In this document: one piece after another, positions 7,753 through 15,754 of the stretch
How positions within the stretch are numbered: the first letter of the stretch is position 1
Layout: the number at the start of each line of letters is the position of its first letter
Assembly (NCBI RefSeq): GCF_003353425.1
Contig: NZ_QRAO01000001.1
Location: forward strand, 992,001 to 1,056,000
Length of the DNA: 64,000 nt
From: Marinirhabdus gelatinilytica
GTDB taxonomy: Bacteria; Bacteroidota; Bacteroidia; Flavobacteriales; Flavobacteriaceae
Reading direction: 5' to 3'
Notes under the pieces: generated by a model
Seen by the model: only the letters and a program-made list of their open reading frames with translations
Database searches by the model: none
What the model was told of the DNA's origin: nothing
Program-made: the position numbers and the translations under genes

Positions 7753-8529
7753 ATGTACAACGTACAATCCCACCAGATTGCCCAACAGATAAACACCCGG
7801 GCTTTCCGAAAAGTTTTTAAGGGTAATTTGATTTTTGCCGATAGTGACGAACTATTTTACAAACTGAGTGATACAAAATTTGTGTATATATTTCAGTTTG
7901 GTATTGTGTGCTATTTCAATATAGCTGAAAAGCAGATGAAAGAAATAGAAGCGCAATTGGTGCCGTTTGCCAAGGGTACAGTGAGTGAACACCTGTCAGA
8001 AACTATAGATGTTTCGGTAGATGCGTCAACCTTAAAAGTATTTTTCGACAAAGTGACCATCCCCGAAATTGATGAGGAGATGCTGCGGCTCATTATGTTG
8101 CACACCTCCCAGTCTGTAGCACTGGACCGTTACGAAGAAATTACTGAGGAATTATTGGTTTCGGCCAGCAAACACACCCAATCCTTGGAACAAAAAGGGA
8201 AGTTGAAAATCTCTAGCAGAAAGCTAAAAAAATTTATAGGTAGAACATTAAATATCAAAAATGGTATCTACGAAAACCTTTATATTTTTGATGCGCCTGA
8301 GGTAGCTTGGGAAGACGAGCAACTCACAAAACTGGATAACGACCTAAAGCAAACCTTCGACCTAAAGAATAGATACCGAAATATTCAAGATAGGATTTCC
8401 ATCATTAAAGAAAACCTGGAGCTCTTCAAGGATATCTGGAACCATAAGGAAAGCAGTACGCTGGAGTGGATCATTATTATTTTAATCGTGATAGAGGTGA
8501 TAGATTTGTTTGTGACGAAAGTATTCTAA
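7753..8529 (+). CDS. RMD1/YagE (DUF155) family membrane-anchored protein
   Basis: A 258-residue protein with the DUF155 architecture: a mixed N-terminal domain (about 1-190), a helical/coiled segment (about 200-235) and one C-terminal transmembrane helix (WIIIILIVIEVIDLF, about 240-254). Eukaryotic relatives are RMD1, SIF2/3 and mitochondrial RMND1; the biochemical role of bacterial members is unknown. The gap 7628-7752 separates it from the polyamine operon and holds an AT-rich imperfect inverted repeat followed by a T-run (about 7687-7735), which may be a weak terminator. Its stop overlaps the stop of the convergent membrane glycosyltransferase by 4 bp. Confidence 0.8.
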   Translation: MYNVQSHQIAQQINTRAFRKVFKGNLIFADSDELFYKLSDTKFVYIFQFGIVCYFNIAEKQMKEIEAQLVPFAKGTVSEHLSETIDVSVDASTLKVFFDKVTIPEIDEEMLRLIMLHTSQSVALDRYEEITEELLVSASKHTQSLEQKGKLKISSRKLKKFIGRTLNIKNGIYENLYIFDAPEVAWEDEQLTKLDNDLKQTFDLKNRYRNIQDRISIIKENLELFKDIWNHKESSTLEWIIIILIVIEVIDLFVTKVF

Positions 8530-9983
8530 CCCTCCACGATCCTGAAATTACCTTTTCTGTTTGTAGTGTGTGAGACTATCTCCGTAATCGCAAAAGCAAT
8601 CACGATGATATATTCCACCGCAACCAACCATAGATTTTCATCAAATCCATTGGCCCCATACGCCGAATAACTCAAAAACACCACGGCACTCCACACAATG
8701 GGAAATTTGTAACGGGTAAATACCGAGAGCATCAAAGGCGTGGCCACATACCAAGGGTGTACAGTGGTGGAAAACAGAAAATATACAGATACGGCAAAGA
8801 GCATTCCTGATAGAAGATGTTTTGTTCTAATTTCTTTAGTGTCTCGAACGGAGTCGAGAGGTCTGAAAAACGTGAGTGCCAATAGCGCAAGGATAACCAC
8901 AATGGGCAATATCTTACCTACCGTCCCAATAATATTCCACCCTACGGTCTGGAAACCAACCCAACGAATGATATAGTACACGCTGGCATTGAACTCGAAA
9001 TTTTGGAACCATAGACCAATGGTCGCAGAAAAATTCGTAATAAATTCTGAAGAAATAAAAGGGAGAAATGTCACGATAACCGTACCCAATACTACACTGT
9101 AAAACAAGATTAACCTCGTAGGGTTAAGCCTTTCTACCGCAGTGGTAGGTGCAGTTGAACCCTTTTTTTTAAAGAACCATTTAAAAAACAATGGTAAAAA
9201 CAAAAAGGGCAACAACTTCACCGAAATTGAAATACCCAATAACACCGCTGCCCAAAACCATTTTCGCTTGTGCAATAAATAGAGCGACCACACCATAAAA
9301 AAGAGCATAACCCCTTCAAAATGTAGGTTGCCCGTAAGTTCGATAATAATGAATGGGTTAAGAAAGTACCAAAAGATATTCTTGAGAGGGAGTTTAAGAC
9401 CTTCCAATAGTTTTTTTCCGAAGTAAAGGATGCCTACATCGGCCAAAATAATCAGTACCCGTAGCACCATTGCAGAACCCAAAATGCTTTTCCCAGCAAA
9501 CAATGCGGCAATGGCAAAACACAGTTGATTGATTGGCGGATAGTTGCTGTAGTGGCTGGCATTAAGAGCCCCCATTCCCTCAAATAGTTCCGTGGCCTGT
9601 GCTACTTGTTTTCCCTGTGTCACCTCGAGCGCAGTCGAGAGGTCCGTAAAAAATAACTGCGGTGTAATTACATACGGATTCACCCCCTGTACCAACAACC
9701 GTCCATCCCACAAAAACCGATAGAAATCCTGCGAAAGATTAGGGATGGCTGGTAAGAACAACAACCGGAACAATACGCCAATCCCCGCCAATACCCAAAA
9801 ATTCCATCCTAATTGTTTTATGAGTTGCCAACTAAGAAAAAATAAAGCAGCATACAGTGTTATGAGTTTAATAAAATCGGTCCTTGCCAGATCGTACGCA
9901 AAAGCCCAGTACAATCCGCAACAAGCCAATACCATTAAAATTGGGAACTTGTAAAGCTTTAAAGTTTGAAAAATGTTGGCCAA
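8526..9983 (-). CDS. Polytopic mannosyltransferase-like protein
   Basis: A 485-residue integral membrane protein with about a dozen predicted helices and the layout of lipid-linked-sugar glycosyltransferases (GT-C type; GT87/DUF2029-like). A charged loop after the second or third helix contains NLSQDFYRFLWDGRLL (about 101-116), where GT-C enzymes place acidic catalytic residues. It would act at the inner membrane on polyprenyl-phosphate sugars. The start is TTG at 9983; the next ATG lies inside the first membrane helix. Two copies of the dispersed GAGCGCAGTCGAG repeat lie within the frame, encoding TDLSTALEV and RPLDSVRDT, each in a loop and neither disrupting the frame. Confidence 0.75.
   Translation of the reverse strand: MANIFQTLKLYKFPILMVLACCGLYWAFAYDLARTDFIKLITLYAALFFLSWQLIKQLGWNFWVLAGIGVLFRLLFLPAIPNLSQDFYRFLWDGRLLVQGVNPYVITPQLFFTDLSTALEVTQGKQVAQATELFEGMGALNASHYSNYPPINQLCFAIAALFAGKSILGSAMVLRVLIILADVGILYFGKKLLEGLKLPLKNIFWYFLNPFIIIELTGNLHFEGVMLFFMVWSLYLLHKRKWFWAAVLLGISISVKLLPFLFLPLFFKWFFKKKGSTAPTTAVERLNPTRLILFYSVVLGTVIVTFLPFISSEFITNFSATIGLWFQNFEFNASVYYIIRWVGFQTVGWNIIGTVGKILPIVVILALLALTFFRPLDSVRDTKEIRTKHLLSGMLFAVSVYFLFSTTVHPWYVATPLMLSVFTRYKFPIVWSAVVFLSYSAYGANGFDENLWLVAVEYIIVIAFAITEIVSHTTNRKGNFRIVEG
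8839..8864 (+). repeat. Palindromic repeat unit inside a coding sequence
   Basis: Variant core TCGAACGGAGTCGAGAGGTC. Read on the minus strand in the frame of the membrane glycosyltransferase it encodes RPLDSVRDT. See the companion copy at 9619-9646. Confidence 0.75.
9619..9646 (+). repeat. Palindromic repeat unit inside a coding sequence
   Basis: Core CTCGAGCGCAGTCGAGAGGT, a near-exact copy of the intergenic units. On the minus strand it is translated in frame as TDLSTALEV within the membrane glycosyltransferase. Confidence 0.8.
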
Positions 9984-10038
9984 AGCCGCTAATTTTAATA
10001 CTCATTAGTAGTTTTAGAAACTTTTACATTTAAAATGT

Positions 10039-11184
10039 TCAGTCCTGCCATTCTGCAATAAACAAATTGGTATCCCTTCCGCCACCATTATTCCGGTTGC
10101 TGGAAAAAGCAAGATACTTTCCATTATTGCTAAAGACGGGAAAAGCATCAAAAGTTTCGCTATGGGTCACTCGCTCTAGGTTCTTTCCGTCAATATCTAT
10201 CAAATATAGGTTAAAAGGAAATCCTCTTTCAGCTTCAAAGTTACTGCTGAACAATACCTTTTTACCATCAGGAGTAAAAAAGGGGCTCCAATTGGCATTG
10301 CCCAGATTTGTGATCTGTTTTAAATCGCTTCCGTCCGCATTGCAAATGAACAATTCCATTTCGGTGGGTTGCACGAGTCCTTGTGCGAGGAGGTCTTTGT
10401 ATTCTTTCACTTCAGCAGCGGTTTTTGGACGGGAAGCTCTAAAAATCAACTTTGTACCGTCGGGAGAGAAGAAGGCACCGCCGTCGTACCCTAACTCGTC
10501 TGTTATTTGCTTTACATCGGTACCATCTATATTCATCGTATACAGTTCCAAATCGCCACTGCGCATAGAGGTGAAAACAATTTTGTCGCCTTGGGGAGAT
10601 ACGGTTGCTTCGGCGTCATAGCCCGGTTCGTTAGTGAGCTGGTCTGTAATGTTTCCTTGTAGGTCACTTACAAAAATATCGAAGCTATCGTACACCGGCC
10701 ATACATACTTTCCATTTTTCCGAAGGGGAACCTCTGGGCATTTTTCATCTACCAAATGGGTGCTTCCATACACAAAATGTTCATTGTCCGGCAGGAAATA
10801 GGCACAGGTGGTTCGTCCTTTTCCTGTTGATATCATAGGAGGAACTTTTCTGCCCTTGAAGGTTTCTGAAGCATACATCAAGAACATTTGGTCGCATTCC
10901 ACACGCCAATCGCTGTTATTGGATTGGAAGACGAGCATAGTATCGTCATAGCTCCAGTAGGCTTCAGCATTATCGCCGCCAAAGGTAACTTGGCGAATAT
11001 TCTTAAAATGTTTTTCTTCGGGATAGATCAAACTGTCGTTGTCCCATTCCATCACTATTTTTTCTGAAGTACCTTCAGAAGTTTCAGTATCTGGGGCCTG
11101 TGTGGTTTCTTCGGTTTTTTTGTCTCCCGTATTTTTACAAGAAAGTAATGTAAGCAATGAAAATAGAAAAAGTGTATGTTTCAT
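10039..11184 (-). CDS. PD40/TolB-like beta-propeller lipoprotein
   Basis: A 381-residue lipoprotein: signal sequence with lipobox LLSC near residue 16, then an acidic Thr/Glu linker (about 20-45) and a propeller built of PD40 (WD40-like) repeats. The repeats show the recurring pattern xxSPxGDKIVFTSxRSGxxELYxxNxDGT at about 185-225, 225-290, 290-340 and 340-380. It resembles the TolB C-terminal propeller, but no Tol genes are nearby. It is probably anchored to the outer or inner membrane facing the periplasm. Transcribed divergently from the M28 peptidase gene. No enzyme motif is seen; binding to another protein or glycan is inferred from the fold. Confidence 0.8.
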   Translation of the reverse strand: MKHTLFLFSLLTLLSCKNTGDKKTEETTQAPDTETSEGTSEKIVMEWDNDSLIYPEEKHFKNIRQVTFGGDNAEAYWSYDDTMLVFQSNNSDWRVECDQMFLMYASETFKGRKVPPMISTGKGRTTCAYFLPDNEHFVYGSTHLVDEKCPEVPLRKNGKYVWPVYDSFDIFVSDLQGNITDQLTNEPGYDAEATVSPQGDKIVFTSMRSGDLELYTMNIDGTDVKQITDELGYDGGAFFSPDGTKLIFRASRPKTAAEVKEYKDLLAQGLVQPTEMELFICNADGSDLKQITNLGNANWSPFFTPDGKKVLFSSNFEAERGFPFNLYLIDIDGKNLERVTHSETFDAFPVFSNNGKYLAFSSNRNNGGGRDTNLFIAEWQD

Positions 11185-11243
11185 ATCAACTAGGTTTCCG
11201 TTTGGATTTTGGGATTTGTTTTTTCTGGGATGTATTTAGGTTG

Positions 11244-11251
11244 TATTTTTG
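11244..11251 (+). promoter_or_regulatory. Flavobacterial -7 element for the M28 peptidase gene
   Basis: TATTTTTG matches TAnnTTTG, 15 bp before the ATG at 11267. It overlaps the longer alternative start at 11249 and so supports the later one. A TTG lies 25 bp upstream, slightly beyond the usual spacing. Confidence 0.5.
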
Positions 11252-11266
11252 TGCAAAAATAAGGAT

Positions 11267-12514
11267 ATGCGTTTAATTTGTTTACTGTGTATGGTTTTAA
11301 GTGTTGTTTCTTGTAAAAAAGAAGTTGAAAAGCAACCTGTCACTATGAAAGAAGATGTGTTTGCCCTGGCAGACGATACCTTTAATGGCAGACAGACCGG
11401 AACTGAAGGTGAACTGCAAGCGGCAAAATATATTGAAGATCGTTTTAAGCAGTTGGCACTTGAACCTAGGGGCTACTTAAATAACTACACCCAAACTTTT
11501 ACATTTAAACCCAGTACCAATCCCCACGAAAAAGCTGAATACACAGGACTAAAAACGGACAGCACCCTTACGGGAACCAATGTGGTAGCCTTCTTGGACA
11601 ACGGTGCCAAAAACACCGTAGTTATCGGCGCCCACTACGACCATTTGGGAATGGGCGGTGAAGGTTCCCTATACCGTGAGGAAAAAGCAGCCATCCATAA
11701 TGGAGCCGATGATAATGCCAGCGGTGTAGCGGTAATGTTGAATTTAGCCGAAAGATTGAACAACGCGCCAAAAACCGAAACTAGGGAAAATAATTATCTT
11801 TTTATTGCTTTCTCCGGGGAGGAAATGGGGCTGTTGGGGAGTAATTATTTTGTAAAAAACCCTACCGTTCCTGTTGAAAGCATCAGCTATATGATAAACA
11901 TGGACATGGTAGGACGGTTGAACGAAGAAAACACCATTGCAGTGCACGGGGTGGGAACCTCACCTATCTTTAAACAAGCACTCTTTGCAAACAACGACTT
12001 TAATTTGAACATCGCCGAACACAATAGCGGGATTGGTCCTAGCGACCATACCAGTTTTTATCTGGCTGATATTCCTGTGCTACATTTTTTTACGGGACAG
12101 CACGAGGATTACCACAAACCGGGTGATGATGCCGAAAAGTTGAACTACGAGGGAATGCAAAAAATATCGGACTATATTGTTGCTATTATTACCGACCTTG
12201 ATGATGATGGAAAATTAGCCTTTAGAAAAACCAAGAACGAGAGCGAAGAAGTGCCACGGTTTAAAGTTGGTTTGGGCGTAGTGCCGGACTATCTCTTTAC
12301 AGGAAAGGGAATGCGCATAGATGGGGTGAGCGAGGATAAGCCCGCCCAAAAAGCTGGCCTGCAAAAAGGCGATGTAGTTGTGAAATTAGGTGAATTTGAA
12401 GTAACCGATATGATGAGTTATATGAAAGCCCTTTCTACATTTGAAGAAGGCCAAACCACCCAAGTAACCATTATGCGCAACGATGCCCAACAAAAGGTTG
12501 AGGTGACCTTTTAA
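11267..12514 (+). CDS. M28 family aminopeptidase with PDZ domain, lipoprotein
   Basis: A 415-residue lipoprotein starting at ATG 11267 with lipobox VVSC. Residues about 30-320 form an M28 zinc peptidase: metal-binding AHYDHLG, the bridging Asp in NGADDNASG, the catalytic Glu pair in FSGEEMGLLGS, the Asp in INMDMVGR, and a late His in HFFTGQHEDYH. Residues about 335-415 form a PDZ domain (VSEDKPAQKAGLQKGDVV). It is likely a surface or periplasmic aminopeptidase that recruits substrates or partners through the PDZ domain. This combination is common in Bacteroidota. It ends convergently with the LpxR-like gene; the stop codons overlap. Confidence 0.9.
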   Translation: MRLICLLCMVLSVVSCKKEVEKQPVTMKEDVFALADDTFNGRQTGTEGELQAAKYIEDRFKQLALEPRGYLNNYTQTFTFKPSTNPHEKAEYTGLKTDSTLTGTNVVAFLDNGAKNTVVIGAHYDHLGMGGEGSLYREEKAAIHNGADDNASGVAVMLNLAERLNNAPKTETRENNYLFIAFSGEEMGLLGSNYFVKNPTVPVESISYMINMDMVGRLNEENTIAVHGVGTSPIFKQALFANNDFNLNIAEHNSGIGPSDHTSFYLADIPVLHFFTGQHEDYHKPGDDAEKLNYEGMQKISDYIVAIITDLDDDGKLAFRKTKNESEEVPRFKVGLGVVPDYLFTGKGMRIDGVSEDKPAQKAGLQKGDVVVKLGEFEVTDMMSYMKALSTFEEGQTTQVTIMRNDAQQKVEVTF

Positions 12515-13449
12515 AAATTCCGGGTGAGCGAAAGCGTAGTAAAGCCGTGCGTTCCAGTGCTCTCGGCTCGTCTTGTGGAGAATTGGTAGGCTACCTTTAC
12601 GTCCAGAACATTATTTCTCCAATAAGCTTCGGCCCCATAAAAAATAACCGAATCTATAGGCTCCAGCGTAAACTCGCTATTGTCGGATATTATGGAACCT
12701 TGGAGCATGGCATCATGGATTACAAACCTGTAAGATCCAGTTAGTGCAAAGAATAGTTCGTTCTCCAGATCACCCAACTGCCGATAGGCCATGGTGGTTT
12801 CCATGTCTCTTCGGTTTCCTATGTAAAGGGTAGCTTTGTTTTCGAGGTAATAATCTTTTGTGCCCAAGGCAATCTTAGGCCTCGTGGCCAAAAAAACATT
12901 CAAATTGTTTTCCAAGAGTAGCCATTCTTTTAAGTAACTGCCGTAGAGGTTGGCATGGGTATTGTTCTCAATCTGTCCGGTCCAGGTCGCTGTTTGCGAC
13001 TCGTTGGTACTGTGGAACCAGCTCTGCAATCCCTGCGAGCCCGATATTTCACCGGTAACGCCTATGGTAAGGATAAACTCCATAATACGTTTTTCGTTGG
13101 TAAGTGATATCCCTGTGTTAAAACCCAAGAAACCAGCATAAGGCCTATCGTAGTCTTCAATCCTTTCAGAAAGTATGTTGGAAGGCGTATAAAATGTTTG
13201 CTCCAACTGTATAATGAACTGACTCTTGTTATCGTGAACTTTGTCTATTTCGTGCAGTAGCTTTCGGTATCCTATAAAACTGCCCGTGGTGTACCAGCGG
13301 TCTGTAAAGTGGAGGAAATCGTTATCATGCATTAATTCTATGTGCTGTTCTACATAGCGGTTTCCTCCCCAGCGTTGCGCTATAGATGAAAGCGTAGAGA
13401 AAAAGAACAACACACAAAATACGATTTTTGCAAGTTTGTAAATGTACAC
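12511..13449 (-). CDS. LpxR-like outer-membrane lipid A deacylase
   Basis: A 312-residue outer-membrane barrel with a signal peptide ending near SIAQR and a terminal aromatic residue (LTRNF), typical of barrel proteins. It matches the LpxR/DUF2219 pattern: an early HDNDFLHFTDRWYTTG (about 41-56), YDRPYAGFLGF (about 104-114) and GSQGLQSWFHS (about 137-147), which contains the candidate catalytic His. LpxR removes the 3'-acyloxyacyl chain of lipid A in a calcium-dependent manner; activity here is inferred. The start is GTG at 13449. It lies downstream of two GT2 genes, suggesting an envelope-modification neighbourhood, but a gap of 52 bp leaves operon membership uncertain. Confidence 0.78.
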   Translation of the reverse strand: MYIYKLAKIVFCVLFFFSTLSSIAQRWGGNRYVEQHIELMHDNDFLHFTDRWYTTGSFIGYRKLLHEIDKVHDNKSQFIIQLEQTFYTPSNILSERIEDYDRPYAGFLGFNTGISLTNEKRIMEFILTIGVTGEISGSQGLQSWFHSTNESQTATWTGQIENNTHANLYGSYLKEWLLLENNLNVFLATRPKIALGTKDYYLENKATLYIGNRRDMETTMAYRQLGDLENELFFALTGSYRFVIHDAMLQGSIISDNSEFTLEPIDSVIFYGAEAYWRNNVLDVKVAYQFSTRRAESTGTHGFTTLSLTRNF

Positions 13450-13501
13450 GAGTGAGTAAGCTGAATCTGGTTAGCGGTTTAAAGTAACGGATTTTTTTTG
13501 A

Positions 13502-14992
13502 CTATGCCTTACTGATAAGGCTCTTAAAAAACACAAAGCCAAACCCAATGAAAAGCATGAGGTGAAATGGGAACAAGCCAAAATCGCCTCCCTGGTCCCC
13601 CACAATAAAAGCAGAATACATCCCAAAACCAAAATAGAGCATTAGGATGCCTTCTATCAAAATGTTGGGTGAAATCTTGTTCTTGAGGTATTTGTTACCC
13701 TTCCAACTATCTTTTAGCGTACTTACATTGAATTTTGGAGTACGTATAAATTCACTTTTCTTCCCCAGATGTCCCTCTAGCACAGCAATGGAATTGTGCA
13801 CCGAGAAGCCCATGGCAATAGAGAAGAAGATAAAGAACATTCCAATGTATTCCAAGAAACTCATAAAGCCACCACCGTTTATCTTTTTAAAGGTAAACCA
13901 ATAGCAGATAAAAAAGATAAGTGTACTTACCACAAAAAAGCTCATTATGATAAAATAATACTTTAAATGGGCATATTCGTTTTTAATGTACAGCATGGGA
14001 ATGCTTAGGATGGCCACGATCAAGATACTCAGGAACATGGTGCTGTTCAATAAATGTAGTGTTCCGTGTATCTTGGTTTTAAAGGAAATATCCTTGTTGC
14101 GCCAAACGCGGCCCAGCATTTTTCTGAAATTCTCGGCACCGCCCTTGTTCCATCTAAATTGTTGTGAACGTGCAGCGCTTATCACCACTGGTAGTTCGGC
14201 AGGGGTTTCTACTTCTTCCAGGTATTTAAATTTCCAATTCTTTAATTGTGCACGGTAGCTTAGGTCCAGATCTTCGGTAAGGGTGTCGCCCTCCCAATTG
14301 CCGGCATCTATGATGCATTGTTTTCTCCAAACACCTGCGGTACCGTTAAAATTTATAAAATGTCCTTCGCTATTTCGGCCTACTTGTTCCAAGGTGAAAT
14401 GTGCATCCAACGCAAAGGCTTGAACACGTGTTAATAACGAATAATCCCTATTTATATGACCCCAGCGAGTCTGGACAACCCCGATATTTCGATCCTTGAA
14501 ATAGGGAATGGTGTTGAGCAACCAATTTTTCTGCGGGAGGAAGTCGGCATCAAAAATTGCGATATACTCACCTTTGGCCGTTTCCAATCCTTCTTTTAAG
14601 GCTCCAGCCTTAAAGCCTTTTCGGTCATTACGGGTTACGTGTATAATGTCCAGACCGGTTCTTTGGAGTTTTTTTATTTGGGTAGCAGTGGTCTCGAAAG
14701 ATTCGTCCGTACTGTCATCCAGCACCTGAATTTCCAGTTTGTCCTTCGGGTAGTTTATTTCAGCAATATTGTCCAGCAGGCGCTCCATCACGTACAGTTC
14801 GTTGTACACGGGAAGTTGGATGGTTACATAAGGTGTTTCTTCAGGATTGGTAAGATCAAACTTGGCACATCTGTCACTCTTTTTCCTGTTCCGAAGATAG
14901 TTGAAAAGCAAGTTGAGCTGTGCCAATGCGTAGAGCAGGATGAGCAATAACGCAGCAGTATAAACAACCATGACAATGGTTTCAAGAATCAT
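13502..14992 (-). CDS. Processive GT2 glycosyltransferase (cellulose-synthase-like)
   Basis: A 496-residue membrane glycosyltransferase. One N-terminal helix (about 5-28) is followed by a GT-A catalytic domain with QLPVYNE, VLDDSTDES, FDADFLP (DxD), TEDLDLSYR and the QQFRW signature (QxxRW), then about four or five helices from residue 300 onward. The QxxRW motif is the mark of processive synthases of cellulose, hyaluronan or glucomannan type. The product may be a polysaccharide or a glycolipid. Its start overlaps the stop of the preceding GT2 gene by 4 bp, so the two are coupled. Confidence 0.88.
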   Translation of the reverse strand: MILETIVMVVYTAALLLILLYALAQLNLLFNYLRNRKKSDRCAKFDLTNPEETPYVTIQLPVYNELYVMERLLDNIAEINYPKDKLEIQVLDDSTDESFETTATQIKKLQRTGLDIIHVTRNDRKGFKAGALKEGLETAKGEYIAIFDADFLPQKNWLLNTIPYFKDRNIGVVQTRWGHINRDYSLLTRVQAFALDAHFTLEQVGRNSEGHFINFNGTAGVWRKQCIIDAGNWEGDTLTEDLDLSYRAQLKNWKFKYLEEVETPAELPVVISAARSQQFRWNKGGAENFRKMLGRVWRNKDISFKTKIHGTLHLLNSTMFLSILIVAILSIPMLYIKNEYAHLKYYFIIMSFFVVSTLIFFICYWFTFKKINGGGFMSFLEYIGMFFIFFSIAMGFSVHNSIAVLEGHLGKKSEFIRTPKFNVSTLKDSWKGNKYLKNKISPNILIEGILMLYFGFGMYSAFIVGDQGGDFGLFPFHLMLFIGFGFVFFKSLISKA

Positions 14993-15690
14993 TTTTTGAA
15001 CGTGTATTTAAATATCCAGCTTAAAATTTTGACCCCCGCAAATATAGCACCTTTTACGGTACCCGAAACTTTTGAGGTGCCTATACGGTTACGGTATTTC
15101 ATGGGTACTTCGGTATAGCTATATTTTTTCTTAAGGGCTTTTAGTTGCATCTCCACGGTCCAGCCATAGGTTTTGTCCTCCATACCCAATTCCAGCAGTT
15201 TTTTGTATGTAATGGCCCTAAACGGACCAAGATCTGTAAACCTCGAATTAAAAAAAAGTGCCATCAAGGTGGTAGCGAGCCAATTTCCAAACCGTTGCGG
15301 GAAGGTCATGCTTCCATCTTCCCTAAGTCGTTTTACACGAGCACCAATTACAAAATCGATGTTTTTTTCTATAATAGGGGCAACTAGTTGGGGGAGTTGC
15401 TCGGGATAATCGCTATAATCACCATCTAAAAATACTACGATCTCTGGATGTTTCTCTTTTGCTGAAATGTATTCCATTCCCTTTAAGCAGGCATATCCAT
15501 AGCCCCTTCTATTTTCCTGAAGTACGGTTGCTCCCGCTTGTTTTGCTACAGATTCAGTTGTATCGGTAGAGTTGTTGGAAACCACTATGATCTCTTCAAC
15601 AAAAGATGGGACATCGCGTATTACGAGCCCTATGGAGTCTGCCTCGTTGTAGGCGGGGATAATTATATCTATACTAGGTTTCGGTTTAAT
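14989..15690 (-). CDS. DPM1-like GT2 glycosyltransferase with a non-standard start
   Basis: A GT-A glycosyltransferase of the polyprenyl-phosphate-sugar synthase type, with FLDGDYSD (DxD region) and a C-terminal basic helix. The first ATG/GTG/TTG in frame is GTG at 15585, but that would remove the nucleotide-binding strand. The same frame continues upstream to 15708 and encodes IDIIIPAYNEADSIG and EEIIVVSNN, which are essential GT2 elements. No ATG, GTG or TTG lies between the in-frame TAA (15709-15711) and 15585, so I set the start at an ATT (15690); ATC at 15696 is equally possible. Either a rare start codon is used or the start has been mutated. Coupled to the processive GT2 gene downstream. 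Confidence 0.75.
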   Translation of the reverse strand: MKPKPSIDIIIPAYNEADSIGLVIRDVPSFVEEIIVVSNNSTDTTESVAKQAGATVLQENRRGYGYACLKGMEYISAKEKHPEIVVFLDGDYSDYPEQLPQLVAPIIEKNIDFVIGARVKRLREDGSMTFPQRFGNWLATTLMALFFNSRFTDLGPFRAITYKKLLELGMEDKTYGWTVEMQLKALKKKYSYTEVPMKYRNRIGTSKVSGTVKGAIFAGVKILSWIFKYTFKK

Positions 15691-15754
15691 AACGATTGCT
15701 TCGGAAGGTTAGGGCCAATGCGCAAATATAGCCAACTACGCTTAGCTTCAGCTG

